Positions 33,194 through 41,889 of a DNA stretch of 64,000 nucleotides are shown in pieces; position 1 is the stretch's first letter; each line of letters opens with the position of its first letter. The stretch comes from Bog-159 sp963843255. Lineage in GTDB: Bacteria; Acidobacteriota; Terriglobia; Bryobacterales; Bryobacteraceae. The stretch is from assembly GCA_963843255.1 (NCBI GenBank), contig CAWJJQ010000009.1:930001-994000 (forward strand), given 5' to 3'. The position numbers were made by a program, and so were the translations under genes. The notes under the pieces are model-generated. The model searched no databases, was not told the origin of the DNA, and saw only the letters and a list, made by a program, of their open reading frames with translations.

Positions 33194-34750
33194 ATGGAAG
33201 TGAGCGCTATGCCTCCGCCCCGCCGGTCCCTGGCCGGCTGGGCCTTGCTGTCGGTTCTGTTGGTGGTTTGCTCTTACGCGGTGACCGTAGTTCTGGCGGC
33301 AGCCTGCGTCTACCTTCCTTTTCTGATGCTGCAATGGCCAGGGTCGGTGGCTACGGGCCTTGCGCTGCTGCTGGGCGGCAGTTTGATCGCGGCCGCCATG
33401 CTGCGGTCGCTGGTGCCGCGCCGGGACGACTTTCGTGTATCCGGACCAAGGCTCGACCCCGAAAAGCAGCCCCGGCTCTTTGCCGAGATTTCGGCCATAG
33501 CCGCGGCCTTCCGCGAACCCATGCCGGCGGATGTCTACCTGGTCCCGCTGGCCGCCGCATCCGTCGGGGAACGGGGCGGCAGAATGGGTTTCGGCAACCG
33601 CCGGGTATTGATATTAGGGCTTCCCCTACTGAGCCTTCTCACTGTTTCACAGTTCCGCGCGGTACTGGCGCATGAGTTCGGTCACTATTATGCGGGCGAC
33701 ACGGCCCTGCTCCCGTGGGTTTTCCGGACCCGCGAGACCATGCTCCGGACGGTGAAGAGTCTGGTCTCAGGAACGGGAAGCATGAAACTGCTCCGGTTCA
33801 ACACCCTCGGCTTACTCCTGCGGAACGTGGTGCTGTCGGCACTGGAGCAATATTGGAGGCTGTTCCTGCGCGGAACGCTGGCGGTCGCCCGCCGCCAGGA
33901 ATTCCGCGCCGACGAACTGGCCTGCTGGCTTTCGGGCTCCCAGGCGCTCATTGACGGTATCTGCATCCACGCGAGGGCTTCAGCCGCGGGGCCTCCGTTT
34001 TGGCAGAATGAACTCACCTCCGTTCTGAGGTTCGGCCTTCACCCACCGCTGGCTCAGGGTTTCGCCCTTTTTCTGGCATCCCCCGCAATCGCCAAAACAG
34101 CCGCGGATTCCTTGCACGCTCAGATCGCCCGAACCGTTGCGGGGCCCCTCGATACGCATCCGCCGTTAAGCGCCCGCTTCGCCGCGGCGCGAGCCTTGCC
34201 GTACCCCGCACCGCCCGAAGACGCCGCGGGCGCCATCACCCTGCTCGCGGATTTGGAAACGCTCGAAGTCGAACTGCTCGAAGCCGCCTTTCCAAGCGCG
34301 AAAAAACGGGAGTGGCGAAATGTCTCTTGGGAGCAGGCCGGAATCCTCATCCACTCCGCCCAATGGAGCGTGATCGCCGTGGCGCATGGGGAATTGCTTG
34401 CGGGCATCACCGCGGAGCGGTTGCCGGAGGCGGTCCGGAACCTGCGGGAAATGGGATCGCGCATACGCGATCCCAAAGGGATGCTGCTGACCAACCCGCA
34501 GCGCACCGAACGGGCCGCATCCCTGCTGGCCACCTCGCTGGCGGTGGCGTTGATGCATCAACACTGGGTACTGCATTCGCAACCGGGCGATTTCTACTTG
34601 AGCCGCGATGGCTTTTCACTCAAGCCCGTAGAGATCGTCTCGGACCTGCAATCCGGCAGGCTTACGGCTGCTGATTGGCAGACACAATGCGAGTCCGCCG
34701 GGATCAGCGGACTGCGGCTGGACGGGCTCGCCGCCGCGGGCGCGGGCTGA
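33194..34750 (+). CDS. M48-family membrane metallopeptidase
   Basis: A 518-aa membrane zinc protease. Two hydrophobic spans occupy residues 14-40 and 52-70, followed by the catalytic domain with HEFGH at residues 160-164 and a later Glu-containing segment (RRQEFRADELACWLSG) that supplies the third ligand. The order is that of HtpX/Ste24-like M48 peptidases used in membrane protein quality control. The long C-terminal half (from about residue 300) has no recognised domain. ATG 33194; MPP at codon 6 is a possible alternative start. Confidence 0.85.
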   Translation: MEVSAMPPPRRSLAGWALLSVLLVVCSYAVTVVLAAACVYLPFLMLQWPGSVATGLALLLGGSLIAAAMLRSLVPRRDDFRVSGPRLDPEKQPRLFAEISAIAAAFREPMPADVYLVPLAAASVGERGGRMGFGNRRVLILGLPLLSLLTVSQFRAVLAHEFGHYYAGDTALLPWVFRTRETMLRTVKSLVSGTGSMKLLRFNTLGLLLRNVVLSALEQYWRLFLRGTLAVARRQEFRADELACWLSGSQALIDGICIHARASAAGPPFWQNELTSVLRFGLHPPLAQGFALFLASPAIAKTAADSLHAQIARTVAGPLDTHPPLSARFAAARALPYPAPPEDAAGAITLLADLETLEVELLEAAFPSAKKREWRNVSWEQAGILIHSAQWSVIAVAHGELLAGITAERLPEAVRNLREMGSRIRDPKGMLLTNPQRTERAASLLATSLAVALMHQHWVLHSQPGDFYLSRDGFSLKPVEIVSDLQSGRLTAADWQTQCESAGISGLRLDGLAAAGAG

Positions 34751-34752
34751 AG

Positions 34753-35253
34753 CTAGGCGGCGATTTCAGGTAATTTCCAGGCCAGCAATGCGGAGTTTCC
34801 GTGTGCCAGGCGCAGCGGGATGATGTCGAATACCACCGGGTCCTGGGCTGGCGACGTAATCGGCAGAACCCCTTTTAAGGGCATAAAACCGGCGGATTGG
34901 CGAGGTACGGCCTCTTCCGGATGGTCAACCGGCCGTTTCGGTGGGCCGGCAGGGGCGGACCGTGCAACAGGTTCAGCCGGCTGTCCTTGCAGATATGCCT
35001 TGACCTCGTTCACCATCTTGGCCTCCGTGTGCCGGTGATCGACCCTTTGCACCACACTGCGCGCCACGAACCAAAGCACGACGGCCAGCGCGGTGCAGCC
35101 CGCAATCCAGGCTGAACCGGCGGGCATCGCGTTGCCGCCGAGCACAATTATGGCCAGTATCGCCGCTGCCAGAAGCAGCACTAACCAGCCTCGGCGTGAA
35201 GGCGAAGATGACTGCACCAACCTTCGTTCGGCCATGGCGGAGTTGCGAGTCAT
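34753..35253 (-). CDS. Hypothetical membrane protein
   Basis: 166 aa with two adjacent transmembrane segments (GWLVLLLAAAILAIIVLGG and IAGCTALAVVLWFVARSVV), a charged linker, and a Pro/Ala-rich cytoplasmic or periplasmic tail ending in a short hydrophobic stretch (VVFDIIPLRLAHGNSALLAW). No family is recognised. ATG 35253; ATG 35235 is an alternative. It converges on the M48 gene with a 2-bp gap. Confidence 0.6.
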   Translation of the reverse strand: MTRNSAMAERRLVQSSSPSRRGWLVLLLAAAILAIIVLGGNAMPAGSAWIAGCTALAVVLWFVARSVVQRVDHRHTEAKMVNEVKAYLQGQPAEPVARSAPAGPPKRPVDHPEEAVPRQSAGFMPLKGVLPITSPAQDPVVFDIIPLRLAHGNSALLAWKLPEIAA

Positions 35254-35413
35254 AATACACTCCAGGCGGCTACGCGTGACGTTACGGATACCTCACGCAA
35301 ACCAATAGAAATTTCGCCCTATGCTCCCATTTAAGGTTCAATGGTTCGACCAAGGCAAGTCCTCAAACGTTAACAACCGTCTTCCAGCACAGTCTTCCGC
35401 TGGCTGCCGCGGG

Positions 35414-36373
35414 CTACGCGCACCGGAACGGCCGGGCCCGATGGGCCGGAGAATCGCCTGTATCGAGAGACGCCGCCTGCAATGCGACGGCCGCGAGCTG
35501 CCGTTCCACGGACTTCTTTTCAGGGAGATCGCTTAGCGACATCACCGCCGCGATCACCCGGCCGGACCGGTCGTAAATCGGGCAGGCGCGCCCATGCAGA
35601 ACGGCAATCTGCCCGCTCTCCCGCGCATACAGAAAGTCTTCGTCGATCGCCATGCGCTGCGCGGCGCACCGCCGCAAAGGCCATTCGTCAGGACTGTACG
35701 ATCTCCCGCTATCGACGTGATGCATGGCCGGAAAGCCGACCGAGTGGATCCGGTCGATGTTGTCTCCCAGCAGCGACCGCGCCTTGTCGTTCGCGAAGGT
35801 GATTTCGCCCGATCCGGTATCGGCCACCACTACACCTAACGGCAACTGATGAAGGACACTCTCGAGGCTCACCCATTCCGCCTGCCACGCCACCGCCGCC
35901 TCGCGATGGGCCAGCGCCCACGTCGCCGCTTCGACCCGCTTCCGCAGAATCTCGACCAGCACCGACGCCAGTACCCCGGACACCGAAAACATGGCGATGC
36001 GCACCGCGTTTCCGAGCGTGTAGGCCACATTGGGGAAACCGGAAAACACCACGAGTTCGTACAATATCCCGATGCACGTAGCGGTCAGGCCGGCCCGCAT
36101 CCCCGCCAGGAAGGCGGTTGAGATGATGGCCGCCAGTAGCGGCAGTCCCGGGTAGGCGATGGGAACGCCAAACAAGTGCAGGATTTCAAGGCCGAGGATC
36201 ACGGCCATTAGCGGCCCCGCGGTCTTCACCGAAGGCCAGAGACCGGAGCTCCATGATGCGGCTTCGGTGCTCCGCTGGATTTGACGACGGCCAGGCGGGG
36301 CTTCACGCGCGAAAGAGAGGCTCCGCAGCGATGGAGAGAATGTGCTCGCAAAAGTAGGGTCTGCCACGCTCAT
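35414..36373 (-). CDS. DUF4118-like membrane sensor with PAS domain, no output domain
   Basis: A 319-aa protein with three or four membrane segments (PLMAVILGLEILHLFG, IAYPGLPLLAAIISTAFLAG, ATCIGILYELVVFSG, IAMFSVSGVLASVLVEIL) of the DUF4118 kind found in KdpD-like sensors. A helix (EILRKRVEAATWALAHREAA) leads to a PAS domain (SVLHQLPLGVVVADTGSGEI, TFANDKARSLLGD, ARESGQIAVLHGRACPIYDR). It ends where a histidine kinase would normally start, and nothing kinase-like follows downstream. It may be a truncated kinase or a stand-alone sensor. Confidence 0.7.
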   Translation of the reverse strand: MSVADPTFASTFSPSLRSLSFAREAPPGRRQIQRSTEAASWSSGLWPSVKTAGPLMAVILGLEILHLFGVPIAYPGLPLLAAIISTAFLAGMRAGLTATCIGILYELVVFSGFPNVAYTLGNAVRIAMFSVSGVLASVLVEILRKRVEAATWALAHREAAVAWQAEWVSLESVLHQLPLGVVVADTGSGEITFANDKARSLLGDNIDRIHSVGFPAMHHVDSGRSYSPDEWPLRRCAAQRMAIDEDFLYARESGQIAVLHGRACPIYDRSGRVIAAVMSLSDLPEKKSVERQLAAVALQAASLDTGDSPAHRARPFRCA

Positions 36374-36769
36374 ACGATAGGCATGGCACGCCTGTGGCCT
36401 TTGCGATCAAACGTGTTATCAGGCGTTTAGGCGCAGAAGTGCGGCGGCAATGGCTTGACGCCCGGCGGTCTTCGTCCAAACGATGACAATTGGAGTCTAT
36501 TATCCTAATCACTCATCGGCGGGGACGCAGACGTTTTCTAGAGTTTTTTGCCTCGTCGGAGAAATATGTGGGTTACCGATACGCTCCAATGGGCGTCGGA
36601 AGCTCGGCGCGCGCAGCCCGCGAACCCGATGTGGGATAGCGCGGCTTCAGCTTTTCCTGTTCGTAGCCAGTTGCCTTTCGAACTAGTTTGCCCTCTCCGC
36701 TAAACGCTACGCCGTTGATCGTGAGTTTAGGTGGATCGCCGTGCAACGCAGCGGGCGCTCAGCCTCCCA
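36374..36769. other. Intergenic region with no supported gene
   Basis: About 400 bp between two divergent genes. A minus-strand stretch (roughly 36565-36745) encodes a peptide-like frame containing GDPPKLTINGVAFSGEGKLV and KATGYEQEKL, closed by stops at both ends, which may be the remnant of a lost gene. Nothing else is recognisable. Confidence 0.35.
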
Positions 36770-36817
36770 TTGCATGCCGTCACCCATGTTGTATACTGAA
36801 CCGTATGGCTCAGTATA
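36770..36817 (+). promoter_or_regulatory. arsR promoter with inverted-repeat operator over -10 box and start codon
   Basis: TTGCAT (36770-36775) and TATACT (36792-36797), 16 nt apart, form a plausible -35/-10 pair. TATACTGA at 36792-36799 and TCAGTATA at 36810-36817 are a perfect 8-bp inverted repeat with a 10-nt centre that contains the ATG (36805). A repressor dimer bound here would block both RNA polymerase and ribosome. With 7 nt between -10 and ATG and no Shine-Dalgarno, the mRNA may be leaderless. Confidence 0.7.
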
Positions 36818-37170
36818 GCCAAACCCACTTCGATGCCTCTTTCGGCGCGCTCTCGGACGCCACCCGACGCGGCGTCCTGGAGCAACTCGGGCGTGCGGAC
36901 GCTTCGATCACAGCCCTTGCCGAGAGGTTCCACATGACCCTTACGGGCATGAAGAAACATGTAGGCGTCTTAGAGCAAGCGGGGCTCGTCAGCACTGAGA
37001 AGGTTGGGCGCGTGCGGACCTGCAAGCTCGGGCTGCGCGGACTGGAAGAAGAGGCGGCATGGATCGAGAGGTATCGCCAGCTCTGGGCCGCGCGCTTCGA
37101 CGAGTTGGACATTGTTGTCAAGGAATTGAAACGGAAGGAGAAAGCAAATGGACGTAAGAAGAGAAAGTGA
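36805..37170 (+). CDS. ArsR-family transcriptional regulator
   Basis: A 121-aa winged-helix repressor (FDASFGALSDATRRGVLEQL, then ASITALAERFHMTLTGMKKH and VGVLEQAGLVSTEKVGRVRT). No cysteine metal site is visible, placing it in the SdpR/YgaV-like group that sits before SRPBCC genes. ATG 36805 matches the domain start; longer readings cross the promoter. It overlaps the SRPBCC gene by 23 bp, and the operator across its start codon implies autoregulation of the three-gene operon. Confidence 0.9.
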   Translation: MAQYSQTHFDASFGALSDATRRGVLEQLGRADASITALAERFHMTLTGMKKHVGVLEQAGLVSTEKVGRVRTCKLGLRGLEEEAAWIERYRQLWAARFDELDIVVKELKRKEKANGRKKRK

Positions 37171-37657
37171 AGCCACCCCCACGAAGAACCGCACGGGGGT
37201 GGAGCGGAAGTCCGAGCGCGAACTCGTGGTCACACGCACCGTCAACGCGCCTGCGCGCCTCGTGTTCGAGGCGTGGACCAAGGCAGAACTATTCAGCAGG
37301 TGGTGGGTACCAAAATCGTTTGGGGTGACCCTGCTTTCCTGCGAAATGGATGTTCGCGTTGGGGGGCAGTATCGTTTGGTGTTTCCCCACGAAGATTCGA
37401 CGATGGAGTTCTTCGGCACGTACCTCGAAGTGACACCGCACTCGCGCCTCGTTTGGACGAGCGAGGAAGGTGGCGGCGGCAATACCATCACCACGGTGAC
37501 CTTCGATGAATCCGCCGGCAAGACGCTGGTGGTGCTCCACGATCTCTATCCCACGAAGGAAGCGGTTGACACCGGATCGACGGGCGCGATGCCCGAGGCG
37601 CTCGACCAACTCGACGAGCTTCTGGCCAGCCTGGGATCAAGTACGGAGACAAAATGA
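37148..37657 (+). CDS. SRPBCC / AHSA1 domain protein
   Basis: 169 aa. An AHSA1-type START-like hydrophobic-pocket protein: RELVVTRTVNAPARLVFEAW, then TKAELFSRWWVPKSFG, GGQYRLVFPHEDSTMEFFGT, PHSRLVWTSEEGG and TTVTFDESAGKTLVVLHDLY. These are regularly paired with ArsR-type regulators, as here. The ligand is unknown. It overlaps the regulator by 23 bp and the hydrolase by 4 bp. A later in-frame methionine is lacking near the N-terminus, so ATG 37148 is kept. Confidence 0.9.
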   Translation: MDVRRESEATPTKNRTGVERKSERELVVTRTVNAPARLVFEAWTKAELFSRWWVPKSFGVTLLSCEMDVRVGGQYRLVFPHEDSTMEFFGTYLEVTPHSRLVWTSEEGGGGNTITTVTFDESAGKTLVVLHDLYPTKEAVDTGSTGAMPEALDQLDELLASLGSSTETK

Positions 37658-38547
37658 CGCAGCCAATCCATCAAACAAACGCTTCCGGGCGGCGTTCCGC
37701 AGTGCGGAAGACAGCTTTCCTTTTAATGACGCTCGGTATGACTGACGTGTCGGCGCAGCAGAAGCCAACGACGGGCTACGCGCCAGTCAATGGAATCAAC
37801 ATGTACTACGAAGTCCACGGCGGCGGCGAACCGGTGGTGTTGCTTCACGGCGCGTTCATGACCATCACCAACAACTGGGCCGGGTGGATCAGGGAGCTCT
37901 CCAAAACACGGAAAGTCATTGCCGTCGAAATGCAAGGTCACGGCCGCACGGCGGACATCCCACGAGATTTCACCTCCGAAAATCTCGCCGACGACGTGGC
38001 CGCACTGCTCAATTATCTCAAGATCCCGCGAGCGGACCTTATCGGCTACAGCATGGGCGGAGAAGTGGCGATGCAGTGTGCGATCCGCCACCCGGACAAA
38101 GTGCGAAAGGCGGTCATCATTTCGTCCACGTTCCGCAGCGACGGCATGGTCGGGGGAGCGTTCGAATCTATCTCGAAACTCACGGCCGACGATTTCAAAG
38201 GCTCGCCCATTGAGACCGAGTACAAGAAGCTGAGTCCGACTCCGGACTACTTTCCGAAATTCGTTCAGCACATTGTCGCCACGGCCTCGAAAAGCTACGA
38301 CTTCGGAGCCGACAAGCTTCAGGCCACCAAGGCGCCCATGTTTTTCATCCACGGCGACGCTGACGGCGTGCGGCTCGCGCACGTCGCGGAGATGTTTCGC
38401 CTAAAGGGTGGCGAGATCCACGGCGACATGAAGCCGCGCTCCGCGTCGCGATTGGCCATCTTGCCCGACACCACCCACGTGACACTGATGCAGCGCATAC
38501 CCATCATCGTCCCAATGGTGAACGACTTTCTCGACGCCAAGCCGTAG
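37654..38547 (+). CDS. Secreted alpha/beta hydrolase
   Basis: 297 aa. The N-terminal region RKTAFLLMTLGMTDVSAQQ looks like a signal peptide. The fold blocks are MYYEVHGGGEPVVLLHGAFM, the nucleophile elbow GYSMGG (Ser133), FFIHGDADGVR for the acid region, and PDTTHVTLMQR for the catalytic His. It is the last gene of the arsR operon. The substrate is unknown; esterase or haloperoxidase-like activity is possible from the family. Confidence 0.85.
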   Translation: MTQPIHQTNASGRRSAVRKTAFLLMTLGMTDVSAQQKPTTGYAPVNGINMYYEVHGGGEPVVLLHGAFMTITNNWAGWIRELSKTRKVIAVEMQGHGRTADIPRDFTSENLADDVAALLNYLKIPRADLIGYSMGGEVAMQCAIRHPDKVRKAVIISSTFRSDGMVGGAFESISKLTADDFKGSPIETEYKKLSPTPDYFPKFVQHIVATASKSYDFGADKLQATKAPMFFIHGDADGVRLAHVAEMFRLKGGEIHGDMKPRSASRLAILPDTTHVTLMQRIPIIVPMVNDFLDAKP

Positions 38548-38769
38548 CCGTGCTACGGCTCGCGCCGTTTACCGAACGCGAAATTCGTACCGCAGTCAAC
38601 ACGACCGTCCGGCTGATCGAACCTGCACCAACGAAAGTTCCTCCTCCTGCTTCGAGCCGCTTACCTGAAAGCAGTAAAGAACGATCAGTCGCCCAGGGTT
38701 TTTCGATCCCGCGGCTCACGGGTCTGGAGCGGTTTATCGTAGAGATTCGCCGCCGCCCGCTTCCGCGCC

Positions 38770-39886
38770 ATGGAACTGATCACGATTCTAAACCGCTGCC
38801 ATCGTTTCCGAGGTTTTGTCTACCAGCACGCCCACTTCAGTGCCGACAAGAAGAGTATCGAAGTGGCCGTGCGACCGCGCACGGGTTCGGCCGCGGTCTG
38901 CTCGCGCTGCCATTTGCCGCCGCCCGGTTACGACCAACTCTCCGAACGGCGCTTTGAGTTCATTCCCCTGTGGGGGTTTCTCGTCTTCCTTCTACACACC
39001 ATGCGGCGCGTCAACTGTCGCCGCTGCGGCATTGTGCCTGTCGAAGAAGTGCCCTGGGGCGACGGCAAACACACACGTACCAAAGCCTACATGCTCTTCT
39101 TAGCCCGTTGGGCGCGCAGACTGTCATGGAAAGAGACGGCGGAGGCCTTTCGCACCTCCTGGGACAAGGTCTTCGACGCGGTGGAACACGTCGTCACCTT
39201 CGGGCTAGAGCACCGGGTGCCAGGCCCAATCGATGCGATCGGCGTCGATGAGATCCAATATGCCAAAGGCCACAAGTACTTGACTCTGGTTTATCAGATC
39301 GATCTCGACGTCACGCGCCTGCTTTGGGTGGGCCGCGCAAGAACCATCGAATCCTCTCGGGGATTTTTCAACGTCATCGGCGACGAACTGGCTTCGAAGA
39401 TTGTGTTCGTCTGCTCCGATATGTGGGAACCCTACCTAAAAGTCATTCGCGAGAAAGCTCCGAGACGCTTCACATCCTCGATCGTTTTCACATCGTGGCG
39501 AAAATGAACAAGGCACTGGACGAAATCCGAGCTGGAGACTCGCGCCGTATAGCGAGCGAGGGCGGTGTGCCCGTGCCGAAGAAGTCGCGCTGGCTGCTGC
39601 TCAAACGCGAAGAGAATCTGAAGACGGAACAGCGCTTCCGGTTGCGCGATCTGCTCCGTTACAACCTGAAGACCGTACGTGCTTACCTTCTTAAGGAAGC
39701 CTTTCAGCAGCTCTGGGACTGCAGTGCGCCCGCATGGGCCGGAAAGTTCCTCGATGACTGAACAACAAGGCTAAAGTCACCATGAGGAAATCTTACGGTT
39801 TCCGCACCTTCCGCTGCCTCGAACTTGCGCTCTATCACTCACTTGGCAAGTTGCCCGAGCCGGAATCGACCCACGAATTCTTCTGA
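38770..39886 (+). pseudogene. ISL3-family transposase, frameshifted and internally deleted
   Basis: The N-terminal zinc motif (CSRCHLPPPGYD ... CRRCGIVPVEEVPW), a helix-turn-helix region and the DDE core (IDAIGVDEIQYAKGHKYLTL, VFVCSDMWEPYLKVIREK) are in the first frame to about 39455. The frame then shifts by one base to LHILDRFHIVAKMNKALDEI and runs to a stop at 39761. After this, LNNKAKVTMRKSYGFRTFR and a normal ISL3 C-terminus follow to 39886, but the segment between FLDD and LNNKAK, some tens of codons including the last catalytic Glu, is missing. The element is therefore inactive. Terminal inverted repeats were not identified. Confidence 0.9.
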
Positions 39887-39948
39887 CGAACCAGAGTTTT
39901 TTGTCGGCCCGCTCCGGATGCGATACACTAGCACGGACCTGTCACCCT

Positions 39949-41575
39949 ATGCCCGCCATAACCAGCACGATTCCAGACTTCCCGTTGACCATCCGCGGCC
40001 TTTTTGAGCACGGCGAACGCATCTATTCAGACAGCGAAGTAGCGACCTGGGCCGGTGACCACGTCCGCCGCGCCAGCTACGCGCAGGTAGGCGAGCGCGC
40101 CCGGCGCCTGGCTGCCGCGCTCCAGAAGTTGGGTATCCAGCCGGGCGACCGCGTCGGCACATTTGCCTGGAACAACCAGGAGCACCTGGAGGCATACTTC
40201 GCCGTGCCATCCATGGGCGCGGTCCTGCATTGCATCAACATCCGGCTTTTCCCTGAGCAGTTGATCTACATCATCAATCACGCCGCGGACCGCATCATTA
40301 TCGTGGATGGTTCGCTGGTGCCGCTGCTCTCCAAAATCGCCGGGCAGTTGATCACTGTCGAACGCTATATCGTGACCGGCACGGGCAGCGGCCTGCCGCG
40401 CGAGGAATTGCGCTACGAGGATGTGCTCGCGTCCTGCGATCCAGTCACAGTCATGGCCGGACATTGCCGAAAGCTCGGCCGCGGCCATGTGCTATACCAG
40501 CGGCACAACGGGAAATCCCAAGGGCGTGGTCTATAGCCACCGCTCGACCTATCTGCATGCGGTGGCGTCCGCCATGGCCAACGCGGCCGGCGTGACCGAC
40601 GAGGACAAGATCCTGCCCATCGTGCCCATGTTCCACGCCAACGCCTGGGGGCTGCCGTATTCCGGCTGGCTGTCGGGCGCCGATTTTCTGATGCCGGACC
40701 GCTACCTGCAAGCCGAACACATCAGCCGCATGATCGACAGCGAACGGCCCACGGTCTCGGGCGCCGTGCCCACTATCTGGAATGAAGTGCTGCGCTATGT
40801 GGACGCCAACGGCGTCGATATCTCGTCGTTGCGCTGCGTGCTTTGCGGCGGGGCGGCGGTTCCGCGCAGCATGCAGGAAGGCTTCCTCCGCCGGCACGGG
40901 GTCCGCGTGATGCAGGGCTGGGGCATGACCGAAACCAGTCCCCTGGCCGCCGTGGCGCGCCCGCCGCGCGGCGCGACCAGGGAAGATGAAATCGACTGGC
41001 TGAACAAGAGCGGCCGCATTATCGCCGGCGTGGAGCTGCGGCTCATGGATGGCGAGCGCGAGCTTCCGTGGGATGGCGAGGCGGTGGGCGAAATCGAAGT
41101 CCGCGGCCCGTGGGTGACGTCCTCGTACTACCTCGATCCCGCGCCCGAGAAATTTCACGATGGCTGGCTGCGCACCGGCGACGTGGGTTCCGTGGACCGG
41201 AAAGGATACGTCCAGATTACGGACCGCGCGAAGGACGTGATCAAGTCCGGCGGCGAGTGGATCTCTTCGATGGAGCTGGAGAACCACCTGATCGCCCATC
41301 CGGACGTGCTGGAAGCGGTGGTGATCGGAGTAGCGGACGAGCGCTGGGACGAGCGCCCGTTGGCCTGCGTGGTGATGAAGCCCGGAGCTACTACGACGAT
41401 CCAGCAGCTCCGCGATTTTCTCGCCGCACGGGTGGCGCGGTGGTGGCTGCCGGAACGCTGGGCCTTCATCGCGGAGGTCCCCAAGACCAGCGTCGGCAAG
41501 CTGGATAAAAAGGTGTTGCGGTCGCGCTACGCCAGCGGGGAGATACAGGAGATCAAGGTGGATAAGCCGGCGTGA
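39949..41575 (+). pseudogene. Acyl-CoA ligase (AMP-forming) with a frameshift
   Basis: A fatty-acid CoA ligase (AlkK/FadD3-like) that would activate a carboxylic acid through an acyl-adenylate. The first frame (from ATG 39949) gives TIRGLFEHGERIYSDSEVAT, GDRVGTFAWNNQEHLEAYFA and NIRLFPEQLIYIINHAADRI. Near 40452-40456 the coding moves to another frame, which continues WPDIAESSAAAMCYTSGTTG and on through NPKGVVYSHRS, MQGWGMTETSPLA, GWLRTGDVGSVDRKGYVQIT and the catalytic-lysine end KTSVGKLDKKVLRSRYASGE. Together they make a full-length protein of about 541 codons. Either the gene is newly inactivated or one base is miscalled; no slippery site is obvious. Confidence 0.85.
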
Positions 41576-41880
41576 TGACGACTTTGACCAAATCTGAGGA
41601 CGCCGGCGATCAGCATACTGCCGCAGAACGCAGAGCCGTTAACCGAGGTATCGTCAAGAGCGAGAAGGAATACGCGCAGGGCTGTTCCTTTGGCCCGTTT
41701 ACGAGACACGAAGATTTTCTCGCCTCGCTGCGCAGCCGGACCCCAAAACCGCGAATCAAGAAGACCAAACGCCGCGCGATTAAGGTCGATTTCGTCCAGC
41801 GCTTCAAGCAGTGCACTGCAAAGCCTGCCGGGCGTCCAGCCCCGCCTGCGAGAAACACAACCATCAGCGCGATATATTAA
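41575..41880 (+). CDS. Small basic hypothetical protein
   Basis: About 101 aa, starting at ATG 41575 (or GTG 41572) overlapping the ligase stop. The N-terminal half (EDAGDQHTAAERRAVNRGIV, SFGPFTRHEDFLASLRSRT) resembles short antitoxins in general style. The C-terminal half is Lys/Arg/Pro-rich and unlike a folded domain. No toxin partner follows; the next gene is the Mrr endonuclease. The function is unassigned. Confidence 0.45.
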   Translation: MTTLTKSEDAGDQHTAAERRAVNRGIVKSEKEYAQGCSFGPFTRHEDFLASLRSRTPKPRIKKTKRRAIKVDFVQRFKQCTAKPAGRPAPPARNTTISAIY

Positions 41881-41889
41881 GATAATTAG

